From: an uncultured Bacilli bacterium
GTDB lineage: Bacteria > Bacillota_I > Bacilli_A > RF39 > UBA660
Direction of reading: 5' to 3'
NCBI GenBank assembly: GCA_944351765.1
Contig: CALVPR010000009.1
Span: 1 to 43,987, forward strand
DNA length: 43,987 bases
A program made the translations under genes and the position numbers. Shown here piece after piece: positions 17,229 through 24,841 of the stretch. Position 1 is the stretch's first letter. Every line of letters begins with the position of its first letter. The notes beneath the pieces were generated by a model, which worked only from the letters and a program-made list of their open reading frames with translations, did no database searches and was not told where the DNA came from.

Positions 17229-17705
17229 ATGGAAATACAAACAGGTTATCTGTATCATATAAAAGATGAATTTTTTACAAAAATTAATGATAAAGGATTA
17301 ATGATTAATCATGAAAGCGGACATTCTAGACCGTCATATTTAGCAATTAAAGATGATAAATTATTATGGTTTATTCCATTGAGTAGTAAAATAGAAAAAT
17401 ATAATGTAATTATTCAAAATAAAATTAAAAAGTATGGATCTTGTAAATCAATATTAATTAAGAAAATTGCTGGTCGTAAACAGGTAATTTTAATTCAAAA
17501 CGCTTTTCCTACTTTAGAAAAATATATTCAAAGTAAACATACGATAGATGGTAGAGTTATTAAAATATCAACTGCTCTTGAAAGAGAAATAGTAGGCGAT
17601 TTTAAATATCTTCTTTCTTTAAAACAAAATGGGAATAATTTATTCTTTACAGATATTGATAAAATTAAGATAAAAATGTTAGAAGAACTTGCAAAAATAA
17701 AATAA
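17229..17705 (+). CDS. Type III toxin, ToxN/AbiQ superfamily (probably CptN-like)
   Basis: The 158-residue protein has the ToxN/CptN plan. An N-terminal strand region is GYLYHIKDEFFTKIND. Next come RPSYLAIKDDKLLWFIPLSS, a Lys-rich helix (KYNVIIQNKIKKYG), a strand VILIQNAFPTLEKYI and C-terminal helices. Members are sequence-selective endoribonucleases with a MazF/Kid-like fold and act in the cytoplasm as abortive-infection or plasmid-maintenance toxins. The family call rests on these motifs and on the pseudoknot repeats and terminator upstream. ATG 17229 follows GGTGGGGGATGAT; a GTG at 17214 lies inside that site. No partner protein gene is present, as expected. Confidence 0.85.
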   Translation: MEIQTGYLYHIKDEFFTKINDKGLMINHESGHSRPSYLAIKDDKLLWFIPLSSKIEKYNVIIQNKIKKYGSCKSILIKKIAGRKQVILIQNAFPTLEKYIQSKHTIDGRVIKISTALEREIVGDFKYLLSLKQNGNNLFFTDIDKIKIKMLEELAKIK

Positions 17706-17770
17706 ATATTTTAAATGTTAAAATCATATATTATTGTGAAATTTTAAAATTATGAAATTATTATAAATTA

Positions 17771-17811
17771 TTGTGAAAACATATAGAAAATTTGTGAAAA
17801 CATATAGAAAA
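17771..17811. repeat. Tandem 21-bp duplication upstream of the secE promoter
   Basis: TTGTGAAAACATATAGAAAA occurs at 17771-17790 and again at 17792-17811, one base apart, so the period is 21 bp (two helix turns). It ends four bases before the -35 box, where an UP element or activator site would be. Bases 17706-17770 are AT-rich with no other feature I can name. Confidence 0.75.
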
Positions 17812-17814
17812 TTG

Positions 17815-17843
17815 TTGACTTTAAAAGGGTTTTATGATAAATT
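17815..17843 (+). promoter_or_regulatory. Promoter of secE-nusG
   Basis: TTGACT (17815-17820), a 17-bp spacer and TAAATT (17838-17843). A small hairpin follows at 17851-17866 (AACAC with GTGTT), then TTTATTTT, which could act as a weak leader attenuator. Confidence 0.6.
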
Positions 17844-17893
17844 AATGTTGAACACGAAATAGTGTTTTTATTTTAGGAAAAAGGATGTGTATT

Positions 17894-18082
17894 ATGAAGA
17901 AAGTATTTAAAAGTATTAAGACATACTTTAAAGGCGTAAAAAAAGAATTTGAAAAGATTAGATGGACTAATGGAAAAGATTTAGTTAAGTATTCAGTTGC
18001 TACATTTAGTTTTATGTTATTTTTTGGTGTTTTCTTTTATTTAATTGATTTAGTAGTGGCTTTAATAAGGAGTGCCGCATAA
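17894..18082 (+). CDS. secE: Preprotein translocase subunit SecE
   Basis: A 62-residue single-span SecE, the small essential subunit that clamps SecY. FKGVKKEFEKIRWTNGKDLVKYS is the conserved amphipathic helix with its EFxKIRW core; one transmembrane helix follows (FSFMLFFGVFFYLIDLVVAL). ATG 17894 follows AAAAAGGA; an ATG at 17885 in frame is also possible and adds three residues. It lies directly before nusG with stop and start overlapping (TAATG), the standard order. The rpmG gene that often precedes secE is absent here. Confidence 0.94.
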   Translation: MKKVFKSIKTYFKGVKKEFEKIRWTNGKDLVKYSVATFSFMLFFGVFFYLIDLVVALIRSAA

Positions 18083-18615
18083 TGAAAAAAGAATGGTACG
18101 TAGTTAATACAATAAGTGGTCACGAATATAAAGTAAAAGAAAAACTAGAAAATCGTATTAATTCAATGGATTTAGGAGCTAATATATTTAGAGTAGTGGT
18201 TCCAGAACAAAAAGAAATTGAATATAAAGATGGTGTAAAAAAAGAAAAAGTAAAGAAAATGTTTCCAGGTTATGTACTTGTTGAAATGATTATGTCTGAT
18301 GAAGCTTGGTTTATTGTTAGAAATACACAAGGTGTAACAGGATTTATTGGATCATCTGGTAAAGGAGCAAAACCTATCCCATTACTTCCACAAGAAGTTG
18401 ACCGCGTTCTTGGTGCAATGGGAATGAGTAGAATTGATATTAGTAAAGATATTCAAGTTGGAAACAAAGTTAAAATTATGGATGGACCATTTAAAGATAT
18501 GATTGGAAAAATAGCAGAAGTTAATATGAAAGAACAAAAACTAATTGTAATGGTTGATTTATTTGGTCAAGAAACTTCGGTAGAAGTTGAAATATCACAA
18601 GTTGAAGGAATGTAA
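18082..18615 (+). CDS. nusG: Transcription termination/antitermination factor NusG
   Basis: A 177-residue NusG of normal size. The NGN domain (WYVVNTISGHEYKVKEKLE at the start, MFPGYVLVEM in the middle, and WFIVRNTQGVTGFIG) binds the RNA polymerase clamp. The C-terminal KOW domain has VKIMDGPFKDMIGKIAEVN. It modulates pausing and Rho- or ribosome-linked events. Its start overlaps the secE stop, so translation is coupled. Confidence 0.97.
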   Translation: MKKEWYVVNTISGHEYKVKEKLENRINSMDLGANIFRVVVPEQKEIEYKDGVKKEKVKKMFPGYVLVEMIMSDEAWFIVRNTQGVTGFIGSSGKGAKPIPLLPQEVDRVLGAMGMSRIDISKDIQVGNKVKIMDGPFKDMIGKIAEVNMKEQKLIVMVDLFGQETSVEVEISQVEGM

Positions 18616-18656
18616 TACACATTTTTACATAAAAACAAATAAAAATTAAAAAATAA

Positions 18657-18685
18657 TTGAAAATTATATAAAAGTATGGTATTAT
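18657..18685 (+). promoter_or_regulatory. Promoter of rplK-rplA
   Basis: TTGAAA (18657-18662), a 17-bp spacer and TATTAT (18680-18685). Initiation near 18692 begins the leader structure. Confidence 0.8.
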
Positions 18686-18691
18686 TAATGA

Positions 18692-18758
18692 CGCGAGGCG
18701 TATATAGCCTTTAAAATATAAGTGGGAGGCGCGGACAAAGCTAATAGAACCACTCGCG
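18692..18758 (+). promoter_or_regulatory. Ribosomal protein leader mimicking the L1 site of 23S rRNA
   Basis: A three-part fold: CGCGAG (18692-18697) with CTCGCG (18753-18758) closes it, AGGC (18697) pairs with GCCT (18707), and GTGG (18722-18725) pairs with CCAC (18750-18753). The sequence AGTGGGAGGC with a distal AATAGAACCAC resembles the L1-binding part of the 23S rRNA L1 stalk (GGTGGGAGGC with GAAATACCACC). L1 binding here would repress the L11-L1 genes, as is known for L1 in bacteria. Confidence 0.75.
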
Positions 18759-18788
18759 AAAACGAAATATTTATAGGAGGTGTTTTTC

Positions 18789-19208
18789 GTGGCAAAAGAA
18801 ATTACTAAGAAAATTAAATTGCAAATTCCAGCAGGAAAAGCTACACCAGCTCCACCAGTAGGAACTGTACTTGGACCAGCAGGAATTAATCTACAAGAAT
18901 TTTGTACAAAATTCAATGATGCAACTAGAGATAAAATGGGAGATGTATTACCAGTAGAAATTACTATTTATGATGATAGAAGTTTTGATATGGTATTAAA
19001 AACTCCACCAGCTGCATTCTTATTAAAGAAAACTTTAGGAATTAAGAAAGGTGCTTCAAAAGGAGAAACTGTTGCTACAATTTCTAAAGATAAATTAAGA
19101 GAAATAGCTGAAACTAAAATGCCTGATTTAAATGCATATACTGTAGAAGAAGCAATGAAGATAATCGAAGGTACTGCACGTAATATGGGTATTAAGATAG
19201 AAGAATAA
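18789..19208 (+). CDS. rplK: 50S ribosomal protein L11
   Basis: L11 (139 residues) binds the GTPase-associated region of 23S rRNA. The N-terminal domain has [20 protein letters not shown] and [15 protein letters not shown]. The C-terminal rRNA-binding domain has [18 protein letters not shown] and ends [12 protein letters not shown]. It begins at GTG 18789 after AGGAGGTG; the GTG at 18780 is inside that site. It is cotranscribed with rplA, with an RNA structure in between. Confidence 0.97.
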   Translation: MAKEITKKIKLQIPAGKATPAPPVGTVLGPAGINLQEFCTKFNDATRDKMGDVLPVEITIYDDRSFDMVLKTPPAAFLLKKTLGIKKGASKGETVATISKDKLREIAETKMPDLNAYTVEEAMKIIEGTARNMGIKIEE

Positions 19209-19226
19209 TTAAAATAATTAATCATA

Positions 19227-19281
19227 TAGGTAATTACCTATGTGGAAGGATAAAATAGTCCGCATAACCACATAAGGAGGA
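19227..19281 (+). promoter_or_regulatory. Second L1-like hairpin before rplA
   Basis: ATAGGTAATTACCTAT (19227-19242) is a perfect palindrome. It runs into ATGTGG (19241-19246), which pairs with CCACAT (19269-19274), immediately before the AAGGAGG ribosome site. GTGGAAGG within it resembles the GTGGGAGG of the first leader. A second L1 repressor site acting on rplA translation is the likely role, by inference. Confidence 0.5.
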
Positions 19282-19286
19282 AAGTT

Positions 19287-19982
19287 ATGAAGAAAAGTAA
19301 AAGACACGTAGCTAACTTGGAAAAAGTTGAAAAAAACAAACTTTATACTATTGAAGATGCTGTAAAGTTAGTTAAAGAAACATCTAATTCAAAATTTGAT
19401 GCTACTGTAGAAGTTGCAATGAACTTAAACTTAGATGTTAAAAAAGCTGATCAACAATTAAGAGGAGCAGTAGTGCTTCCACATGGAACAGGAAAAAGCA
19501 AAAAGATTTTAGTTTTAACTAAAGGTGAAGGAGCAAAAGTTGCTAAAGAACTTGGAGCAGATTATGTTGGTGACGTTGATATGATTACTAAAATCGAAAA
19601 AGAAAATTGGTTTGATTTTGATGTAATTATTGCAACTCCAGATATGATGCCTATGCTTGGTAAAATTGGTAAATTATTAGGACCTAAAGGTTTAATGCCT
19701 AACCCTAAAACTGGAACAGTTACAAATGATGTAGCTAAAGCAGTTGAAGAAACTAAAAAAGGTAAAGTAAATTACCGTACAGATAGTTTTGGAAATGTTC
19801 ATGGAATTGTTGGAAAAGTTAGTTTTGATGATGATAAATTAGTAGAAAACTTAAAAGCTTTCGTAGAAGCAATTATGAAAGTAAAACCTTCTACTGTAAA
19901 AGGAACTTATGTTAAGAATATATCTATTTCATCTACTATGGGTCCTGGAGTTAAACTTGATTTAAATTCTTTTGACAAATAA
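19287..19982 (+). CDS. rplA: 50S ribosomal protein L1
   Basis: L1 (231 residues) forms the mobile L1 stalk and represses its own operon. Conserved blocks are [63 protein letters not shown] and the C-terminal [19 protein letters not shown] precedes the ATG. The stop codon region contains the promoter for rplJ-rplL. Confidence 0.97.
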   Translation: MKKSKRHVANLEKVEKNKLYTIEDAVKLVKETSNSKFDATVEVAMNLNLDVKKADQQLRGAVVLPHGTGKSKKILVLTKGEGAKVAKELGADYVGDVDMITKIEKENWFDFDVIIATPDMMPMLGKIGKLLGPKGLMPNPKTGTVTNDVAKAVEETKKGKVNYRTDSFGNVHGIVGKVSFDDDKLVENLKAFVEAIMKVKPSTVKGTYVKNISISSTMGPGVKLDLNSFDK

Positions 19983-20000
19983 TAGATAATAGTATATAAT
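19972..20000 (+). promoter_or_regulatory. Consensus promoter of rplJ-rplL
   Basis: TTGACA (19972-19977), a 17-bp spacer and TATAAT (19995-20000): both boxes match the consensus exactly. The -35 box lies in the last codons of rplA. Confidence 0.92.
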
Positions 20001-20020
20001 ATATTTTGCAAAGAAAAATT

Positions 20021-20120
20021 ATGCCGTAGACAGTAAGGACGTATGTTTAAAAATCTTACCGAGGAATAAAAGATAAATCTTTTTTGTCCCTCTGGTATGA
20101 GGGACTTTTATTTATGGCAT
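20021..20120 (+). promoter_or_regulatory. L10 ribosomal protein leader
   Basis: ATGCC (20021-20025) pairs with GGCAT (20116-20120) and closes a structure with the L10-leader hallmarks: GCCGTAGACAGTAAGG followed by a distal CTTACCGAGG. L10, or the L10-L12 complex, binds this RNA and represses rplJ-rplL. A terminator stem lies within its 3' part. Confidence 0.88.
20086..20113 (+). terminator. Attenuator-type terminator inside the L10 leader
   Basis: GTCCCTC (20086-20092) and GAGGGAC (20099-20105) form a perfect 7-bp GC-rich stem, followed by TTTTATTT. Its place before rplJ indicates transcription attenuation linked to L10 binding. Confidence 0.85.
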
Positions 20121-20139
20121 AGGAAAGGATGGTAGGGAA

Positions 20140-20634
20140 GTGGCAAACGCTAAGATATTAGAGCAAAAAGCTCAAGTTATTGCGGAAATCAAAGAAAAGT
20201 TTGATAATGCAAAGTCTGTAGTTTTATTTGACTATCGTGGACTTACAGTTTCAGAAGTTACTGAACTAAGACGTGCACTTAGAGAAACTGGTTCTGATTA
20301 TAAAGTATATAAAAATACTTTAATTAATAGAGCTCTTGATGGAAGCAATTATGATATTCACGAATATCTAGAAGGTCCAAGCGCTATCTCATTTTCAACT
20401 GATGAACTTGCTCCAGTTAGAGTATTAAGTGATTTTGCTAAAAAACATGAAGCTCTACAATTAAAAGTAGGTATTGTTGAAGGTAAAGTAGCAACTGAAG
20501 ACAAATTAAAAGAATATGCATCTATCCCATCTAGAGAAGGATTACTTACTATGTTAGCAGGAGGATTAATGGCTACAGTAAGAGACCTATCTATATGCTT
20601 AGATTTATATGCTAAAGAAAAAGAAGAAAATTAA
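20140..20634 (+). CDS. rplJ: 50S ribosomal protein L10
   Basis: L10 (164 residues) anchors L12 dimers at the stalk base. VVLFDYRGLTVSEVTELRRALRE and YKVYKNTLINRAL are characteristic. The C-terminal helix holding L12 is ATVRDLSICLDLYAKEK. It starts at GTG 20140 after a GGTAGGGA site. It is followed closely by rplL and preceded by its own regulatory leader. Confidence 0.97.
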   Translation: MANAKILEQKAQVIAEIKEKFDNAKSVVLFDYRGLTVSEVTELRRALRETGSDYKVYKNTLINRALDGSNYDIHEYLEGPSAISFSTDELAPVRVLSDFAKKHEALQLKVGIVEGKVATEDKLKEYASIPSREGLLTMLAGGLMATVRDLSICLDLYAKEKEEN

Positions 20635-20659
20635 TAATTAAATAAAGGAGGAAATAAAA

Positions 20660-21025
20660 ATGGCTAAATTAACAAGAGAAGATTTTATTAGTGCTTTAAA
20701 AGAAATGTCAATTCTTGAAATCAAAGAATTAGTTGATGCAATGAAGGAGGAATTCGGTGTAGATCCATCTGCAGTAGCAGTAGCAGCAGCTCCAGCAGCA
20801 GCTGCCCCAGAAGGACCTTCTAAAGTTAATGTTGTATTAACTGCAGCAGGACCTAACAAAATTGCAGTTATTAAAATCGTTAGAGATTTAACTGGTTTAG
20901 GATTAAAAGAAGCTAAAGACATTGCTGATAATGGTGGAAACGTTAAAGAAGGCGTTGACAAAGAAGAAGCTGAAAAAATTAAAGCACAATTTGAAGAAGC
21001 TGGCGCAACAGTTGAACTTAAATAG
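20660..21025 (+). CDS. rplL: 50S ribosomal protein L7/L12
   Basis: L12 (121 residues) recruits translational GTPases. The N-terminal dimerisation domain ([20 protein letters not shown]) is followed by an Ala/Pro-rich hinge ([16 protein letters not shown]) and the C-terminal domain ([20 protein letters not shown]). A strong AAAGGAGG site supports its high expression relative to L10. A terminator follows. Confidence 0.97.
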   Translation: MAKLTREDFISALKEMSILEIKELVDAMKEEFGVDPSAVAVAAAPAAAAPEGPSKVNVVLTAAGPNKIAVIKIVRDLTGLGLKEAKDIADNGGNVKEGVDKEEAEKIKAQFEEAGATVELK

Positions 21026-21029
21026 TTTG

Positions 21030-21063
21030 AAAAGTGATACTTTAAAAGTATTGCTTTTTTTAT
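21030..21063 (+). terminator. Terminator of rplJ-rplL
   Basis: AAAAGTGATAC (21030-21040) pairs with GTATTGCTTTT (21048-21058) with two wobbles, within a T-run reaching 21063. rpoB therefore relies on its own promoter, plus read-through if any. Confidence 0.85.
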
Positions 21064-21152
21064 TTTATCTTTTATAAAAATACAAAAATAGACATGTAAA
21101 TATTATAAACTATAAATAAGGCAAAAAACTTAAAAATGTTTAACAAAATACG

Positions 21153-21181
21153 TTGACATTTCAGTTCTTTGATGGTAGTAT
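21153..21181 (+). promoter_or_regulatory. Promoter of rpoB-rpoC
   Basis: TTGACA (21153-21158), a 17-bp spacer ending TGG, and TAGTAT (21176-21181): consensus -35 with an extended -10. The leader of about 60 bases has a small hairpin (ACACG with CGTG). Confidence 0.8.
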
Positions 21182-21247
21182 TATATATTGGAAACACGTC
21201 TCTTTTTGTCGTGCTGGTAAAATAAATTTAGGTATTGGGGTGAAAGA

Positions 21248-24200
21248 ATGGCTTATAAATTAAAGCAAAGCGGAGATTATAGAAAAAGAAGAAATTATTC
21301 TATGATCAAAAATTCATTAGAACTTGATAATTTGTTACAAATCCAAAAAGATTCTTATCAATGGTTCGTTACAGAAGGAATAAAAGAGGTATTTGAAGAT
21401 TTGTTCCCTATTGAAAGTTTTTCTGGTAGTTTGTCTTTAGAATTTGGTGAATACGAGTTTGATACACCAAGATATTCTATTAAAGAATGTAAAGATAGAC
21501 AAATAACTTATGCGGCACCTTTAAAGGTACAAACAAGATTATTTAATAATGAAACAGGGGAAGTTAAGGAACAAGAAATATTCCTAGGTGATATGCCACT
21601 TATGACTGAAAGTGGAACATTCATTATAAATGGAGCAGAAAGAGTTATTGTATCACAATTAGTTAGATCTCCTAACGCATATTATTCTAAAGAAATTGAT
21701 AAAAATGGAAAACCTATATTTGCTAGTAAAATTATACCTACTAGAGGTACTTGGTTAGAGTATGAAACAGATGCTAAAGATGTAATTTATGTAAGAATTG
21801 ATAGAACAAGAAAAGTTCCTATTACAACATTACTTCGTGCATTTGGACTTTCTTCTGATGAAGAGATTCTTGAAATGTTTGATAATAATGAATATTTAAA
21901 AAATACTATTGAAAAAGATTCAACTAAAAATACAGATGAAGCTTTAATTGAAATCTACGAAAAATTAAGACCTGGAGAACCTACTACTTTAGATAGTTCA
22001 AAGAATCAATTAATTACTAGATTTTTTGATAATTTTCGTTATGATTTAGCCAAAGTAGGTCGTTATAAATTTAATAAAAAATTAAGTGTTCTTGATAGAT
22101 TACTTAACAGTGTTCTTGCTGAAGACATTATAGTTGACGGAGAAGTTGTATGTTCTGCGGGAACTAAAGTAACTAAAGATGTTATGAAAGACATTGAAAA
22201 ATACTTTAGAGAAGGTTATGGAAATTGTGAAGTAACTATTAATGAAGAACTAGATAATCACAATATAGTTCAAGTTGTTAAAGTATATTCTAATGTTGAT
22301 CCTAAAAAAACTGTAACTATTATTGGTAATGATCAAAGTATTGATGTTAAAACTTTAACTATATCTGATGTTTATGCAACTGTTTCTTATTATTTGAACT
22401 TAATGGAAGGAATCGGACATGACGATGAAATCGACCATTTAGGAAACAGAAGAATTAGACAAGTAGGAGAACTTTTACAAAACCAATTTAAAGTTGGTAT
22501 TAGTAGAATGGAAAGAGTAATTAGGGAAAGAATGACTACTCAAGAAATTGAAACAGTAACTCCTAAAACACTTATTAATATAAGACCAGTTACTGCAGTA
22601 ATTAAAGAATTCTTTGGTAGTAGCCAATTATCTCAATTTATGGATCAAGTAAATCCAATTGCAGAACTTACTCATAAAAGAAGACTTTCAGCTTTAGGTC
22701 CTGGTGGACTTTCAAGAGATAGAGCTGGTATGGAAGTTCGTGACGTTAATGCTTCACACTATGGAAGAATTTGCCCAATTGAATCTCCAGAAGGACAAAA
22801 CATTGGACTTATTACATCTCTTGCAAGTTATGCTAAAGTTGATGAATATGGATTTATTCAAACTCCTTACCGTAAGGTTGAAAATAAAAAATTAACAGAT
22901 CAAGTAGATTATTTAACTGCTGATCAAGAAAATGAATATTATATATCACAAGCTACAGTAAACGTTAATGATGATATGGAAATTACTGATAAAGTAGTAG
23001 CAGGTCGTTATCGTGGTGAAAATGTAATGATACCAGTAGAAGATGTTGATTATATTGACGTATCTCCTCAACAAGTAGTTTCTATTACAACAAGTTTAAT
23101 TCCATTCTTGGAACATGATGATGCAACTCGTGCCTTAATGGGTGCTAACATGCAACGTCAAGCATTACCTTTACTTACAACAGAAGCTCCATATATTGGA
23201 ACTGGTGTTGAATATATTGCTGCTAAAGATAGTGGTGCGGTAGTAGTAGCTAAAGCAGATGGTATTGTTGAATATGCTGATGCTAAAAAAATTGTAGTTA
23301 AGAATGCTAAAGGACAAGATGTTTATAATCTTACAACATTTGAAAGATTAAACCAAGGTGAAACTGCTAATCATAGACCTATTGTAAGAGCAGGTGATAA
23401 AGTTAAAAAAGGACAAGTTATTGCTGATGGACCAAGTACAGATATGGGAGAACTTGCTTTAGGTAAAAATGTAGTAGTAGCATTTATGACATTTAATGGT
23501 TATAATTTTGAAGATGCTGTTATTATGAATGAAAGACTTGTTAAAGATGATGTTTACACTTCACTTCATATTGAAGACTATGAAATTCAATGCCGTGATA
23601 CTAAATTAGGACCTGAAGAAATTACAAGAGATATTCCTAATGTTGGTGAAGAAGCAAGAAAGAATCTTGATGAAAATGGTATTATTAAAATTGGTACAGA
23701 AGTTAAAGAAGGAGATATCTTAGTAGGTAAAGTAACTCCTAAAGGTATGGCTGATTTAACTAGTGAAGAAAAATTATTACACGCTATATTTGGTGAAAAA
23801 ACAAGAGAAGTTAGAAATTCATCATTAGTAGTTCCACATGGTGGAGATGGAATTGTACATGATGTTAAAGTTTATACTAAGAAAGATAATGATGACTTAC
23901 CTAGTGGAGTAAGTAAAGTAATAAGAGTATATATTATTCAAAAGAGAAAAATTCAAGTTGGAGATAAAATGAGCGGACGTCATGGTAATAAAGGTGTTAT
24001 TTCATTAATATTACCACAAGAAGATATGCCATTCTTACCTGATGGTACTCCAGTAGATATTATGTTAAATCCACAAGGTGTTCCTTCTCGTATGAATATC
24101 GGACAGATATTAGAATTACATATGGGAATGGCTGCTAAAAAATTAAATGTACATATAGCAACACCAGTACTTGATGGTGCTAAGAAAGATGACGTAGCAG

Positions 24201-24841
24201 CAATTCTAGAAGAAGCAGGAATGGATCCAGATGGAAAAACTGTTTTATATGATGGACGTACAGGTGAACCATTTGATAATAGAATAAGTGTTGGTGTCAT
24301 GTATATGATTAAACTTCATCACATGGTTGATGATAAGATTCATGCTAGAAGTACAGGACCTTACTCATTAGTAACACAACAACCACTTGGTGGTAAAGCA
24401 CAATTTGGTGGACAGAGATTTGGAGAAATGGAAGTTTGGGCTCTTGAAGCTTATGGTGCTTCTCACGTGTTACAAGAAATCTTAACATACAAGTCAGATG
24501 ATGTTCTTGGTCGTGTTAAAGTATATGAATCAATTGTAAAAGGAACACCATTACCAAGTCCTGGTATACCTGAATCATTTAGAGTATTAATAAAAGAATT
24601 CCAAGCATTAGGATTAGATATTTCTGTTATTAATAAAGATGATGAAGAAGTAAGTTTTAAAGACTTAGAAAATGAAGAAAATGAAGAAGATACACCAATT
24701 GCAGAAGAAATAGAAGTAAATAATAAAGGTATATACAATGAAAAAGATCCTGATGAATTAGAAGACGAATTTGATGAATTTGATGAAGATTTAGAAGATA
24801 TTGATGAATTTGATGAAAAAGATATTGGAGGTGAGTTTTAA
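21248..24841 (+). CDS. rpoB: DNA-directed RNA polymerase subunit beta
   Basis: The 1197-residue beta subunit forms one half of the polymerase active cleft. The rifampicin region is complete (from residue 457: [17 protein letters not shown], then [14 protein letters not shown]). Asp, His and Ser at E. coli positions 516, 526 and 531 are kept; Val replaces Asn at 518. The Lys-rich catalytic-side motif [13 protein letters not shown] and the C-terminal [16 protein letters not shown] and [18 protein letters not shown] are present. The last 60 residues form a very acidic tail. An ATTGGGGTGA site precedes the ATG. Its stop overlaps the rpoC start (TAATG). Confidence 0.98.
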   Translation: MAYKLKQSGDYRKRRNYSMIKNSLELDNLLQIQKDSYQWFVTEGIKEVFEDLFPIESFSGSLSLEFGEYEFDTPRYSIKECKDRQITYAAPLKVQTRLFNNETGEVKEQEIFLGDMPLMTESGTFIINGAERVIVSQLVRSPNAYYSKEIDKNGKPIFASKIIPTRGTWLEYETDAKDVIYVRIDRTRKVPITTLLRAFGLSSDEEILEMFDNNEYLKNTIEKDSTKNTDEALIEIYEKLRPGEPTTLDSSKNQLITRFFDNFRYDLAKVGRYKFNKKLSVLDRLLNSVLAEDIIVDGEVVCSAGTKVTKDVMKDIEKYFREGYGNCEVTINEELDNHNIVQVVKVYSNVDPKKTVTIIGNDQSIDVKTLTISDVYATVSYYLNLMEGIGHDDEIDHLGNRRIRQVGELLQNQFKVGISRMERVIRERMTTQEIETVTPKTLINIRPVTAVIKEFFGSSQLSQFMDQVNPIAELTHKRRLSALGPGGLSRDRAGMEVRDVNASHYGRICPIESPEGQNIGLITSLASYAKVDEYGFIQTPYRKVENKKLTDQVDYLTADQENEYYISQATVNVNDDMEITDKVVAGRYRGENVMIPVEDVDYIDVSPQQVVSITTSLIPFLEHDDATRALMGANMQRQALPLLTTEAPYIGTGVEYIAAKDSGAVVVAKADGIVEYADAKKIVVKNAKGQDVYNLTTFERLNQGETANHRPIVRAGDKVKKGQVIADGPSTDMGELALGKNVVVAFMTFNGYNFEDAVIMNERLVKDDVYTSLHIEDYEIQCRDTKLGPEEITRDIPNVGEEARKNLDENGIIKIGTEVKEGDILVGKVTPKGMADLTSEEKLLHAIFGEKTREVRNSSLVVPHGGDGIVHDVKVYTKKDNDDLPSGVSKVIRVYIIQKRKIQVGDKMSGRHGNKGVISLILPQEDMPFLPDGTPVDIMLNPQGVPSRMNIGQILELHMGMAAKKLNVHIATPVLDGAKKDDVAAILEEAGMDPDGKTVLYDGRTGEPFDNRISVGVMYMIKLHHMVDDKIHARSTGPYSLVTQQPLGGKAQFGGQRFGEMEVWALEAYGASHVLQEILTYKSDDVLGRVKVYESIVKGTPLPSPGIPESFRVLIKEFQALGLDISVINKDDEEVSFKDLENEENEEDTPIAEEIEVNNKGIYNEKDPDELEDEFDEFDEDLEDIDEFDEKDIGGEF

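Noticed and set aside
17821..17893. Missing rpmG before secE
   Set aside because: I looked for the L33 pattern in all frames of the gap and saw nothing. The gap is too short, so the gene is simply elsewhere.
20638..20961. Minus-strand frame opposite rplL
   Set aside because: It mirrors the Ala-rich hinge of L12 and is a shadow.
22616..22700. Natural rifampicin resistance from the Asn-to-Val change in RpoB
   Set aside because: The main contact residues (Asp, His, Ser) are unchanged, so I would not infer resistance from this position alone.
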